Below are positions 37,006 to 48,986 of a stretch of DNA of 64,000 nucleotides, piece by piece (positions within the stretch are counted from its first letter, which is position 1; each line of letters begins with the position of its first letter). The stretch covers positions 794,501 through 858,500 of the forward strand of contig JABMCL010000154.1 of the NCBI GenBank assembly GCA_018857735.1, given 5' to 3'. The translations under genes and the position numbers were made by a program. Origin of the DNA: Alviniconcha marisindica. Its lineage: Eukaryota > Mollusca > Gastropoda > Provannidae. Below the pieces are notes generated by a model. The model was not told the origin of the DNA. It was given only the letters and a program-made list of their open reading frames with translations, and made no database searches.

Positions 37006-37583
37006 ACACACATTATTATAAATATAAAAGTTACACTCTACTCCCCAGCACAGTAGCTGGCCATAGATCTCGCACTAGCACTGACAAGGTATAAAACCCA
37101 AATTGCTCTATCTCCAGTCGTGTCGCTGCTGGCACAGATAAAAACGGGTTTATTGCCAAGCTGGGGCTACGTGAGGAGTCAAACTCTTTACACGGAGATG
37201 GAGACGAGACGTGGGGCTAAATGGGCTGTGTCGGAAACTAGCCACCTCAAACGGTGTACCAAATGTGGCCCTGTGAACCCGCTCTGCGTTAACGCTACAG
37301 TCTACACTTTGATTGTGCGTCACTGTCTGGTCTTCGCGCAAGCGCGTACTACAAGTTACTAAAGCGTACTGCTGTTAATGGCAGACCTGAGACACGTAGA
37401 GTGAATGAGTCTTTAGACAGTCCCCAGCTAGTCGGAGTCTGGTTGGAACAGTGGAACAATTGGGTGCGCGCTATGCAATGCTAATGCTCTGTCCCGCAAC
37501 AGGTCTTGCCTATCTCATGCAACTTGGTTTTTAGATCTGACCTCTTCGTCTCCAGATCTGACCTCTTCGTCCCATTTCTTATT

Positions 37584-37584
<1 letters not shown>

Positions 37585-37617
<33 letters not shown>
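37585..37617. repeat. (AT)n microsatellite
   Basis: Sixteen or so AT units, preceded by a short duplication of AGATCTGACCTCTTCGTC. Confidence 0.92.
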
Positions 37618-37618
<1 letters not shown>

Positions 37619-38189
37619 CTGGTTTATTTCTGGACGTTTCCTCATAAACTGCATGTTTATGGATACAACTGCATAAGAGAAAGTCATGTACTTTGTACCA
37701 CACACACACACACACACGAGAACAGGCAGCCGCAAACATTCACAAAAGACATGATTTAGGGTTCAGTCAGTTATATATCTGTTATAAACCTGTTCAGGGT
37801 AGTTTTCAAGTAAAATTTACAGTGCCTTAGACTGTTTGTTGCGAATGGCACCTGCATAATTTAATTTGAACAGCAGTACAAAAACCAAACACCACGTGTC
37901 AAGGGTAGGTGCACTGCTGCCATCAAACAAATTTTCGCCCGACAACTGACACAGTGACAGTGGCGAGATTCAATTTTACCGAGATCTAAGTACACCACAC
38001 GCCAAACACTATGTAATCCACTGTGCCTATTCTCAACTTCTTTTTTTTTTTAATTCGCCGGAGGGCCAGGCACAACTACAAGATGTTACAGGGCGACCCC
38101 AACACATACGCCCCCCCCCCCCCCCCCCCCCCCAGCCCATCCTGCCCCCATCATAGAACAGTCGCCTCCTTTCTTTATTTACTCTGTGC

Positions 38190-38500
38190 CTCGGAGGCTC
38201 AAATTGTTTCTAAGGACACAACGTGCTGCGGGCCGTGCGCGCGGCTGTTGCTCGAAGCTCGTGCAAGCTGCCTCGCGCTGGGCCCGGCGTACAGCAAGCA
38301 ACGGCCTTGTTGCCTGCCGTCGGCCCGCCGTCTCTTCCTTGATTGCATTTCGCCCCCTCCGCCCTCGGCAGCCAACTGCTCTGTGTGCTCAAAGGCGCGC
38401 TGGCTTGATTGGTGGATTACCCAACGAGCTCGGTGCGCTTCAAGCTCGTCGTGTCCCACTTGCGAGTCGGGTCAAGATAAAAAGTACACTCGGGGCCCCA
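38190..38500. other. CpG-rich GC island in intron 1
   Basis: About 300 bp with markedly higher GC and CpG than its surroundings (CGTGCGCGCGGCTGTTGCTC, GCCCGGCGTACAGC). It has open frames on both strands but none recognised. It follows a 23-C run (38111-38133). It could be an alternative promoter or a young transposon; I cannot tell which. Confidence 0.3.
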
Positions 38501-39087
38501 CATACCTCCTTTAAAACAATGTGGCTGGGATTATTAATTAATCAAAATGTGTTTTTAAAACACTTCCTGGCAAAAAAAAAGATTTTTACTTTTATTTTTT
38601 TATTTTTTATTAATTAATAGTTCCAAATGCCCTAAAGTTGTCCAACAGGTAGGGCAAATAAAACTAAACCTAGATTAAATAGGATTTTCTTTCAAAATGT
38701 CCTTTAAAGGGACCTTTGTCTGCTGGTTCTCAACAGAGGAGTCCTTAATTAATTTCTGCATCTGCAGTGCCCCACTGCAGGGCTGCGTTGACGGCAAGTA
38801 CAAAAGGTCTGACATGCTTGCATCACACGAGGCACAAGACCAAAGCGGCCCTGGGTAGCCATTAAGTCGGCTATGACAACTGATGCTTTCAAAAACGAGT
38901 CTGGGCAACTAACTGTCAAAAACAAAAGTTACATTCAAAACTGAAAATAAAATCAACACAGCACTGTAACAAAACCCAAACAAGATCCTTGGCTTTCAGT
39001 TTTTCTTTCCTTTGCCGCCTGTAGCTAATCTCATCAACAAAACATCAAGTTAAACAGATTTACAAATAAATTGCAACACCCCATTTT

Positions 39088-39262
39088 CTCTAAAAGCTTT
39101 AGTTGGATTTGATTTATGTGAGGGTGGGCCCTCACATAAATCAAATATGAGGGTGGGCCCTCAAATAAATCAAATCCAGCTCTAAAAGCTTCAGTGGGAT
39201 TTGATTTATGTGAGGGGGTGGGCCCTCACATAAATCAAATCCAGCTAAAGTTTTTAGAGCCA
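39088..39262. repeat. Palindromic hairpin cluster
   Basis: ATTTGATTTATGTGAGGG is followed after about four bases by its exact reverse complement, then a shorter repeat of CCCTCAAATAAATCAAAT, then a second near-perfect hairpin. The outer arms CTCTAAAAGCTTTAGTTGG and CCAGCTAAAGTTTTTAGAG also pair, so the whole 170 bp can fold as nested hairpins. Confidence 0.9.
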
Positions 39263-39649
39263 AATGCCAAAATGAAAAGAGAAATTCCAGCCTTCTTGAA
39301 CAAAACATGATTTCAGAAGGCTCGTTCCATTTTAAGATTCAACATACAACCAACAAGGAAACATTACGGCACCTTTAGCAGAATTGTGTCTCAGTCCTTC
39401 GGAGGGTTTGACTGTACTCAAATAGCCAAATGGGCTGGTCTAAAGAAACTGTGCCTGACCTTCTGACTTGCAAAGCATGGAACACAAGCATCTGTGTTGG
39501 TCTAGGTGTGTGTATCACAGCAGCACTCTAATTTAATAACAAACATAAGAAAAAGAAGCTACAGACCAGTAGTCTGATCATTCTCAACACATTTTCTAAG
39601 CATGGTTTTTCACTGTTGCAGCGTGTGTGTGGCCTGAAGGAGGTGGGGG

Positions 39650-39770
39650 TGGCGGGGGGGGGGGAGGGGGGATTATGCATACAGCATAAATTACACAAGT
39701 AAATTAATAAGTTGGGGGGGGGGGGGGATTATGCATACAGCATAAATTACACAAGTAAATTAGTAAGTTG
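39650..39770. repeat. Tandem duplication with G-runs, about 70-bp unit, 2 copies
   Basis: GATTATGCATACAGCATAAA with TTACACAAGTAAATTA follows a G-run at 39650-39670 and again at 39714-39728. Confidence 0.88.
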
Positions 39771-40304
39771 TAGTCTTAATCTCACCGACAGAACATAAAC
39801 CCGTTTACAGTCAAATTGCTCCTTACCTTCCCGCCCCTCGCATAAACCGAACACACGCTTTAGAATCAGAAAGCCTGTGAGACAGCTAAATCCTAACCAT
39901 AAAGTCCCTTCCACTTCTCCACCCCCCACCCGGCCCCTCGCTGTAGATGAATCATCGTGAACCCAGAGGAGGGGTTTCTTTGGGTCAAAGGGGAGCAAGA
40001 ACTCTAGCACCACGACGGTTTGTTTTGGCGAGGGCGGGCAGCTGCTGCAGGCGCCGCCACACCAGCTTGTTGATCCCTCCCCAACTAGGCCACAGTCCCG
40101 CACTTCACTGCAGGCTAGCTTAGCTAGCCTAGGCTTGTTGTGCCGGCAGCGTTCAAAGAAAAAGTTCGATGCCGGCTTGCTCGGATCGGTTGGCTGGGTG
40201 CCGCAGCTGGCTGACTGGGTTTCCGCCAAATACGCAAGTTCCAGGTTGTCTGTACACACACGTCTGTTGAAACTGATACTTACTGAATGAACTGTGTGCG
40301 CCAA
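39747..40304 (-). other. Unassigned 185-codon open frame
   Basis: An uninterrupted ATG-to-stop frame of 185 codons, one of the longest non-repetitive frames in the window outside the LRCH exons. The first 100 codons are Cys/Ser/Pro-rich, then FLLPFDPKKPLLWVHDDSS and a Gly-rich stretch. I recognise no domain, and there is no clear splice or promoter context. The local base composition is GC-rich, which lengthens random open frames. It could be chance or a relic. Confidence 0.15.
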
Positions 40305-40436
40305 GCTGTCTTCTTCTTCTTCAGGTATTTTTGCGCAATCATCTAGATGCTTCTCACACAGGAAAACTGTCTACTGGCAGTTTCTACAGCTGGAGGGGAT
40401 GACGGGTTCTGGCATATTATGTGCCCGTGTATAAGG

Positions 40437-40438
<2 letters not shown>

Positions 40439-40478
<40 letters not shown>
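40439..40478. repeat. Poly-G run of about 40 bases
   Basis: The longest mononucleotide G tract in the window, followed by ACTGGGGGG and purine-rich DNA to 40545. Confidence 0.95.
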
Positions 40479-40481
<3 letters not shown>

Positions 40482-40647
40482 GGGGGGTGATGGTGGAGGA
40501 GGCGCGACTGGGAGGGAGGGAGGACGGGGGTGAGAGAGAGAGACATACGCGGAGGGTTTCCCGACAGCCGGCGGTATAAACACCCTTTTTTCTTTTCTTT
40601 TTAATACCGTGCATGATGTAAAAACACAAATACTGTACATTTAGTAG

Positions 40648-40917
40648 GCCTCGGCTCGATTCCGCTTCGGCTCTCCTTTCTCTTCAAAACGGTTGTGGTT
40701 TGTTGACACTGTCATGTGACTTTGTCCCTCACAATTAATGAAACATGCCCATCTTATTCTTAATGCAAGTTATTCTGGTGGTGACAGTGTAGCGGCAGGT
40801 ATATAATCTCCCTCTTCCCCCACCTCCATGCCCCCTTTCCCCCCTTCTCCCCATCCCTAATAAGCCCTGTGGTTTACGTGGACGCTAAGTATCATGTTTA
40901 CTTACTTATATTCATAA
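40648..40917 (+). mobile_element. SINE copy, 5' truncated
   Basis: Starts within a tRNA-like head (GGCTCGATTCC, a B-box-like sequence) and continues through GGTTGTGGTTTGTTGACACT, GGTGGTGACAGTGTAGCGGC and ATCCCTAATAAGCC to CATGTTTACTTACTTA. It matches the minus-strand copy at 63096-63424 along its length. Confidence 0.8.
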
Positions 40918-41339
40918 GATGTAATGATAATCTAGTGCATAGCTGAGCCATAAAGGTGCTCAACTGCTTGCTTTCAACACACACGCACACACACTGAGAC
41001 ACACAGAGAGAGAGGCTACAAACTATCAAACACGTTTACTGTACAGTCTGCTGCCCGACATAGCGACATAACAATTACCAAGCGCTGGGTGCTATCGTCG
41101 CCTCCAAAGATTACCCGACGGGTTCCACGGCCACAGGTGCTCACCCTGGCTGTCGTGCTGCTGGACACGTTTCAACCCCAATCACGTTTCCGTTCAGTTC
41201 AGTCTTGCTTTACGTCCACCGAGACCCTACCGACTATTACCAGTATTAAACGGGGAGCCCCCGGACGGCCACCTCGACTTTCTCACAGCTCCTGAGCTCT
41301 GAACGTTTCCGACACTCTGAGCGCTCCCAACATATCCCC

Positions 41340-41795
41340 CCCCCCCCCCCCCCAAAAACCAAAAAAAAAACCGTACGGTTTCTGTGAATGTAATGCATCA
41401 TCCTGTCGGGAGGGGGACACTACACTGTCATGACCGTGGTGGTGGAGGGGGGCGAGGGGAGCGTTTGTTGTTTGTTGTTGTTGTTGTTTCCCCCCCCCCC
41501 CCCCCCAAACAAACCGTACGGTTTCTGTGAACGTAATGCATCATCCAGTCGGGAGGGGGACACTACACTGTCATGACCGTGGTGATGGAGGGGGGCGAGG
41601 GGAGCGTGTTTTGTTGTTGTTGTTGTTGTTTCCCCCCCCCCCCCCAAACAAACCGTACGGTTTCTGTGAACGTAATGCATCATCCAGTCGGGAGGGGGAC
41701 ACTACACTGTCATGACCGTGGTGGTGGAGGGGGGCGAGGGGAGCGTGTTTTGTTGTTGTTGTTCCCCCCCCCCCCCCCCCCCCGCCCCCCTTCCC
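41340..41795. repeat. Satellite, about 140-bp unit, 3 copies, separated by poly-C runs
   Basis: Copies begin CCGTACGGTTTCTGTGAA at 41371, 41514 and 41653, run through GTAATGCATCATCC, GGGAGGGGGACACTACACTG and GTCATGACCGTGG, and end in a G-rich stretch, GTT triplets and a run of 13-20 C. Each unit begins with the 12-bp palindrome AACCGTACGGTT. Confidence 0.93.
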
Positions 41796-42560
41796 AAAAG
41801 TGAGGTCTACAAGTACAACTTTGACGGTTTTTGAAGACAATGGCGAACTGACAGGTCCGATGTTGTCCTTACTCCGCCACAGCTATAGAGCTAACGTGTT
41901 TAAACATGATGCTTAACGTCCACAGAAACCGTAAGTAACGCGTTTCAGCAGCCTCTTAGTCTTATACTTCCAATAACAATGCTAATAATATTACACTGGT
42001 GGAGAGATAGAAAGAACTTTTTATTTATTTATTTTTTATTCAACTTCAACTCGAGCACTGCGAACACACTGCGAACGTGCCACTGCCAAATACCGGACTT
42101 TCGCCATCACTTCTCAGTCTTGGATCATCGAAACCAACATCAGCTGCGGACTGAGGGTGGTTGAGAGCAAACAGGCTGGGAGTGGGAGCACCTTCTCCAC
42201 GCTGGCCCTGAGCACATCAAGTGATCAACATCCGCCAGCCCACTTGACTGCCCTGCGCCGTGCCATTTCTTTAATTACTGCTGCTAGTGCCCCCACGTAC
42301 CTCCGGTGTAATAATGTAGTGTTATAACCGTGATTAAGTAGGTGAAGGTGGGGAGGAGTGGGGGGGGCAGAGAGAAGGAGATGGGAGTAGAATACTGCTG
42401 ACCGTTCGTGCGTGCGCGCGCGCGTCTGCGTGTACGAAAGAGCGAACAGCTTCACGCGAAACCTCCCCCCCCCCCCTGAGAGAGCTTAGCAAGGACTAGT
42501 TGTTAGGTTTTTGACTGAACCTAAACTACAATCCTTGTAAAATAAAGTTTTCGAGTTCGA

Positions 42561-42562
<2 letters not shown>

Positions 42563-42612
<50 letters not shown>

Positions 42613-43040
42613 CCCCCCCACCCCTCCTCCTCCCCTATTACAAACTGACAAATTAGTAGCGGCACTCACTGCCACTGGCCAAGAACTTTCACATTACATT
42701 AGCGCAGGCTATGACTATGAGTACGATTGCCAAACACTCGGACGGCAGAGCTGTCTGGCACCGTCCCTGAGGGCGCTCCACCGCTACTTCCACCGTGGCC
42801 AGTAAGTGACCACTCTTGACGAGGCGATGCACGCATGTGTAGCCACCGCCACTGTGGTGCACGCCACGTAACTTGTGGCAGTGCAGCCGCGGTTTCTGCC
42901 TGCATATATATATATATATATATATATATAATCACGTATTTATAACGTACACCGAGGTGGTTTTCTACTCCATACCCCCCCCCCCCCAAACCTCGTCCCT
43001 AATAAACCTTATGGTTTCTGACCATGTTTACTTACTGATT
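42563..43040. repeat. Simple tracts and a SINE 3' fragment
   Basis: (CT)n with a following C-run at 42563-42619, (AT)n at 42903-42931, and at 42990-43040 a plus-strand SINE tail fragment (GTCCCTAATAAACCTTATGG then CATGTTTACTTAC). Between them lies unique GC-moderate sequence without a supported gene. Confidence 0.8.
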
Positions 43041-43250
43041 TTCTGGCCTTCCACATTCCCTTTGTGGCGTCTCAGGAAGTCGCCTCTCTGTCTAGAGTAT
43101 CTAGAGTGTACCGTGCCACAATGGCGGTGTTTGCCAACAGCTCGGTTGCGATGCCAAACGTGGTTTAAAAAAATAACAAATCTGTTCGTTTTTTTAGTGC
43201 ATGACTATTGTCACGCCAGCATCTAATCGGAATCTGACTTCCACTGAAGA

Positions 43251-43253
<3 letters not shown>

Positions 43254-43341
<88 letters not shown>

Positions 43342-43369
43342 CACACACACACACACACACACACACACT
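43254..43369. repeat. Compound (CT)n-(CA)n microsatellite
   Basis: About 55 bp of CT followed by about 58 bp of CA with one AACA interruption. Confidence 0.95.
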
Positions 43370-44749
43370 GAACAGACAGTGGGTTAGGGTTTATCATTAT
43401 CAAAAAGGCAATATACATAAATATATAATCTGCTGAAAATATATTATAAATAATATAATATCTAGTCTAAAGAGCGACAACTGCTGGACAAATCAAAGTA
43501 TCAACCTATATAACACCAATTTATCAGCGTCTCCCTGTGAAATGTTGAAGGAAGCAGACATGAAAGACTGGGAGATTCTGACAAGTAATCAGACTTGTTT
43601 TTAAGAACATTACAACAAACCAGAGCACCTGGCAAGAGACCCCCCCCCCCTCTCCCCCCTTCCCCCATCTTTTTCTTTTGGGGGGGGGCTACAGGAAAAA
43701 TATTGTAGCCAAAGAAAGAAGGCAGGTTCAGTAGTGGAATTCAAAGCAGTGTAAGCCTTGGGGAGGAGCTAGGGGTGGATGGGGGCATCTGATGGATGGG
43801 AGGGGGACAGTGGGGGGAGGGGGGGGGGGGTACCACTTAACACTGACAAGGCATTTCTGCAGTCTGAGTCATGAGACTGACTTCACTAAGACTGGGAGAG
43901 TTGCTGAAAAACAAAACAAAGGCTTTCTTTTCTCTCCATGCAAATAAGAACTAGCTAACATTGCTTTAAAAAGAAGAAGAAGAAGAATTTAGTTTTATGC
44001 TTTTGTTTTTAAAATAACGAGGGTAGAACTAGAAGGGGCTGGGGGGAGGAAGGCCATACAGCTTCCATTTCCAGATTTGCACACCCAAGTGGCATGCCTC
44101 CACAGCCGAATGATCTAACCATTACAACACTGCTCACTATTAATTCCTTGTTCTCTCATGCCTCACTATCAGTACCACACTCACAGTACTGATCACTCAG
44201 TGACCAGAATACATAATAATAATAATAAATAACTTTTGTATAGCGCTATTCTCTGGTGTACCCAAACTCACAGCACTTTACAACATTCTCCAACATTTTC
44301 AAAGTTTCACAAACATAATACAAATAATTATGACAACTAACAATGTGTAATATACAAGTACATGTGCCATATGAGAAGCAGCAATATATAAATATAAACT
44401 ATATATATGCATCAGTGTGACGCAGCAGCAGACATCATTAGTACTGGCGGATGGAATATAAAAGGTCATATTATAATTTTTATATATATATATATATAAT
44501 ATATATATAAATTCCATAACTTGACAACTGTACTGAAAACCAATACAACGTTGTAAGAAAATGAGACTATTCCTCATCATGAAGTGTTACTGTTAAAACT
44601 CAAAACTATTGGTAATAGCCCTCTGTGTACATTCTGACAGGAAGCGTGTGAACTTCAAGTCTGCTGTGTTTCTCAGGCTAATCCACCCATCACTGGATGT
44701 GGATGCCAATACCAAATTCAAGTTACAGCTGACACAGTCTGATTTACAA

Positions 44750-44903
44750 CTAAAATGAACTTTTATCCTCCATGCTTGAGGGTGAGGTCATCTCAATTTC
44801 CACTCCACTCAGCAGTTGTTTTTTCAGTGCTTTGCACTTCTTTCTCACTGGAGCGACCAGCCCAATAATTATCACCAGCAACCCTGTCCCTAAAGCAAAA
44901 CTA
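44750..44903 (-). CDS. Terminal exon of an unidentified membrane protein, same strand inside LRCH intron 1
   Basis: A stop-terminated exon of 154 nt follows a strong acceptor with pyrimidine tract (ctctgcctgctgttcag). It needs two nucleotides from the previous exon (phase 2). The 50 residues are a hydrophobic segment (FALGTGLLVIIIGLVAP), a basic stop-transfer cluster (VRKKCKALKK), and a Ser/Glu-rich tail with EIEMTSPSS ending DKSSF. This is the layout of a last transmembrane helix plus short cytoplasmic C-terminus. LRCH exon 1 ends in phase 1, so it is not a simple alternative LRCH ending. The upstream exons would lie at higher coordinates on the same strand and I could not identify them. An acceptor-side (CA)n tract begins only 23 bp upstream. 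Family unknown. Confidence 0.55.
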
Positions 44904-44925
44904 CTGAACAGCAGGCAGAGGGGGA

Positions 44926-44927
44926 GG

Positions 44928-45008
<81 letters not shown>

Positions 45009-45275
45009 ATCACTGTATGTGTCTGCGTGCATGCATTTCTTGTTCTTGTTTAGTGTGCATGTGCGCGTGTGTGTGTGTGTGTACTATCACTGCATGCATT
45101 TCTTGTTCTTGTTTAGAGTGTGCGCGCGCAGGGGAGCCTGTAACTGAGAGAGAAAGAGTGAGTGGTCGGTCTGTGTGTGTGTGTGTGTGTGTGAGCGAGA
45201 GAGAGAGGGAGCGAGGGAGGGCACCAGTGAGAGATGGTGTGTTGTTGCCTACCTGTGTGTGTGTGTGTGTGTATG

Positions 45276-45363
<88 letters not shown>
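44926..45363. repeat. (GT)n block with a duplicated spacer
   Basis: A (GT)n of about 78 bp (44928-45005) is followed by TGTACTATCACTG and CATGCATTTCTTGTTCTTGT twice (45003-45057 and 45080-45114), then more GT/GA tracts and a second (GT)n of about 85 bp (45277-45363). The first tract lies just upstream of the acceptor of the exon at 44750-44903. Confidence 0.92.
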
Positions 45364-45364
<1 letters not shown>

Positions 45365-45903
45365 CTGAGAGAGAGAGAACCCAGTGAGACGGCCCATTCC
45401 TTTCCCTTCCCATCACATCACCAATGCCTTACAGTAAGTTACACAGCAGGAGGCCAGGCCAAAAGCCAAACCCGGATAAGATAAGTTGATTAACTCCCTG
45501 CTGTTTAAATTCCTTCTGACTCTCAAGTCAGTCATCCTGGCACCAACAATTTGTAAGTACACAGTACCCTGTTAGAGAAGAATGCCCCCCCACCCCCACC
45601 ACCCCAGTGTATACATGTGTCCACATGTTTATGTGTGCACATGAATCAAAACACACAAAGGTTAAAAATGCACACAAACAGCTTGTGGTACAAATACTAC
45701 AATGGAACCACCATCAACAACCCACCTAGAGAGCTGCAAAACAAAACCAAGCAAAAACCAGCAACAACAACAAATTAAAACAAAAAAACAAAAACAAAAA
45801 GGCAGCACATGAAACCTGGTTTGCCTGAATAGTTGAACACACATGTTTAAAACTTTTTTTTTTTAAATAAAAAGAGAGAAAAAAAAGAAGGAGGGTGGAG
45901 TTA

Positions 45904-46310
45904 TCAATCATAGATCTGCTGCTGAATCAATGAATGATGCCAGGGAGGTAGCTGTTTCTGTGGACTCTGCATTGCTTTGAATACAACACCTTTTAGCAGT
46001 TCATGATGAGCACCTGTAGCACTCAACCTATGCACTGCGCGCACACACACACACACACACACTGGAGATGCTGAGGAAGGTGTAGTTGTGCCACAGGTAA
46101 TTGCCTGCAGTGCTACACCCCAGTAACTGGGAGGCAACAGGTGAGGGCTGGAACAGATCAAGTGAAGCTGCTTGGGTGATAACCACCATTGTTTGCACCA
46201 CTTCCCGACTTTGGCAGCATTTGGTTTTCTTGCTTCCACTTCCACAATCGAAGTTCCCTCTGTTGTTTCTGAGGCCCAGCCTTCTTTTTGGGGCACATTC
46301 CAAGTTTTAT
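45904..46310 (-). other. Open frames of uncertain origin, possible transposon relic
   Basis: Two overlapping minus-strand frames are open over 280-390 nt. A third begins PKKKAGPQKQQRELRLWKWK and then frame-shifts. The Lys/Gln-rich beginning is loosely like the N-termini of some hAT-type transposase or ZMYM-like proteins, but the resemblance is weak and no catalytic motif is present. The stretch ends in a (CA)n tract at 46040-46062. Confidence 0.15.
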
Positions 46311-47173
46311 CATATAGGGGCTTTTACTTTTAGTTTTATATTAAATTACCAAGTGTCAAATGCCAAAAGCACTCTCTTGGCATTCAGAGCAATCAATCTT
46401 TTGGTTAATTAATTATCATGACTGTATGTATTGGTGTTTAGACAAAATAGACCTGCTGTGCTAGCATTAGCAGCTTGGTTTAAAAAAAAAATCAAACTGC
46501 TCTTTCATTAGTTTGAAAAGAACATTATGATTATGTGTGTACCACCTCAAACTGTATGCTGGTTAACACTGTAATAATGTGTTACTCTGGATGTATACTG
46601 GAATATACTACATAAATTACTTGCAAACACCTACTTGAGCAGACCAAAGTCTGAAGCATGTGATTGGGACAGACTCCGACAGAACTGACACCAAACATTT
46701 TATCCTCTACAATCATAATCATATTATTATTAATTTAAAACCTGTTACTTGTAACTGTATCAGACTCCAGGGAGACCACCAGCTCTGGACACTGAACATC
46801 ATCAACTCAAAAGCAGGTATTGTGCATGTCAAAATTGCACACCTAATTTCTAAAGTCTAACTCCAAGTCTAAGCCTAAACGTAAAAGTAAAACTAAGAAC
46901 TGCTGGTTGGGCTGGGCTCCTTGCGGTTTACACAACCAAGAAAAAAACCTGTCCAGCCACTGCACTGCCCTACCTGGTGTAAGTGGTAACCATGGGTTAC
47001 TGAGGCCTGTAACCATTTAACGACATGCACAAACACACAATGTCAAAGGGCTCCTTCAGCACACTGGCTCTGTTAGTGTGTCGGCATTACAGGCAGTGGG
47101 TGGTCTGCATGAACCTTTAGAACTTGACAAATTACTGGAGTCTCAAAACTGATCCGCTGGCTATGGCATCACA

Positions 47174-47215
<42 letters not shown>

Positions 47216-47412
47216 TGCGTGCGTGCATGCGTGTGCAGGGTAAGACAAAAACTTTTTTCCCAGGGCAAGTAGATGAATTTTCTACTCGCCCAAGTGGCAA
47301 AATTAGTTGCCCATGCCAGATTCTTAAAATCAACCATTTTGATTAAAATAGGTGATATGTTTGTCAAACGGATTTTGAAGGGTAGAAAGTGTGATAAAAG
47401 TTCTAAGTAGAT

Positions 47413-47468
<56 letters not shown>
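47174..47468. repeat. (GT)n and (CA)n tracts in inverted arrangement
   Basis: GT tract at 47175-47236 and CA tract at 47412-47468, about 175 bp apart and complementary, so they could pair as an inverted repeat. Confidence 0.9.
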
Positions 47469-47472
<4 letters not shown>

Positions 47473-48364
47473 CATCTTCCCCACAAAGTTACATAAATTT
47501 GTAACATTGTTACTCGCCAGTTCCATGCTTGAAAGAGATAAAATTCTGTAAAGTACTCAAGCTTATAATAAAAAAATTCTACAGTGCCAGTGGTACCTGT
47601 CTCAGTACTAATGGTATCAGCAATGAATCATTGCAGTACAGAATGTGACTGAGCATAACTCTGCCTCATTCTGTCATGACTTCTGTGAAAGCCAACAGGC
47701 AGTTACTGTTCATTTCATTCTAACACTGTAACAGTTCTAATTTCAGAATTGTAATTATTGTTAATATTAATGACCCAAACTGCCATGTATGCCCCAAGCC
47801 ATGACCCAACATAGCCCAGGCAGCTTGGATCAGTGGTTGTATAACACAAGGAACTGTGCCAAACCTGCACCAGATACATTTCTTTATTTTCTGTGTTAAT
47901 AAAGGATTCAGATTTATACTAGTTTATTCCTGCCTTCATTATCTGTTATTTAAGAATGAAAAAAAAAATGTTTTGTTTTTACGGTCCAATGTTTCCCCTA
48001 TTTCCACGATAAAACAAGATCGCGAGTCGGGAGTAGTGTCCCTTTGCTGAACCGAAATTCCCGATCAGAACATGATTGTGAATTTGAACATTTTAGCGGC
48101 CACAATTAGGTCTTTTAAAATGCTCATTGATTACACTTTGGATCTGACACCCCCCTTCTCCCCTTGCCCCCTATCCCTCCCCCAAAAGAAAGAGAAGACG
48201 AAGAAATTGCTTTAAAATTCCCACTAGTACTGGCATAGTTGTGGCCCATGTCGTCATTGCAAACACCCGAAGCAAATTCTTCCGTCTGCACTTGGGAACA
48301 AACTTCCTCTCTTTTGACTGGGATCTGTTAGCTTTTAGCTTTTCAAACTTATTTTTGTTTTCAT

Positions 48365-48898
48365 CCCCCCCCCCCCCCCCCCCCCCTTCCGATGCTCCTT
48401 TAAAAAAGCTCACACCAAAGCTGAGTAAAGAGAGCTTGCTTCTGATTGGTTTAACTGCACTGGCAAGCCAATCACATGCTACAACACTGAAGTCAGTCGG
48501 TCTGATGATGTAAAAGGAAACTGATGTTGCAACTGTGAAACTGCAAAACAAAAACTGTCACAGTGACTTGAAATCTAGAGCTTGAATTGAAATATGATAC
48601 TGTCAATAAAAACAATAACGACTTCCCGGTCGGGCAGGCCACTGAGATCTTCTCCTGCCCGACCGAGTAACTTACCTGCCCCAGGCAGTCCTTATTGTCA
48701 TACCCTGGTGTGTGTGTGCGTGCGTGCGTGTGCACTTCTAGATGGGGAAGCCCAGAAGGGAGCAGGGTGGTTGCTAATACAGTAGTAATAGAACTCTAGT
48801 AGTGGTACAGACACACAGGTTGGAAAAATGTCTAGCACAATCACTGAAATTGTCTGGAATCAATCAGTCACCAGCCACCTTACTCAGCACTATATATA

Positions 48899-48952
<54 letters not shown>
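48365..48952. repeat. Poly-C run and (AT)n tract
   Basis: A run of about 22 C (48365-48386) and an (AT)n of about 60 bp (48890-48950). Between them GATTGG and CCAATC occur 18 bp apart (48445-48474), an inverted pair of CCAAT-type motifs without other promoter signs. Confidence 0.8.
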
Positions 48953-48953
<1 letters not shown>

Positions 48954-48986
48954 TAGCGTGTTAATTACTGTTAGTGTTAGTTGATT

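Noticed and set aside
44930..45397. Long Val-Cys and Thr-His frames such as those at 44930-45364, 51889-52259 and 13623-13811
   Set aside because: They are translations of (GT)n/(CA)n microsatellites and occur in several frames at once; no codon-level constraint is visible.
48171..48551. 126-codon minus frame and 90-codon plus frame
   Set aside because: Both run through a 22-C homopolymer, making Gly or Pro runs. No domain, splice context or promoter beyond two CCAAT-type motifs.
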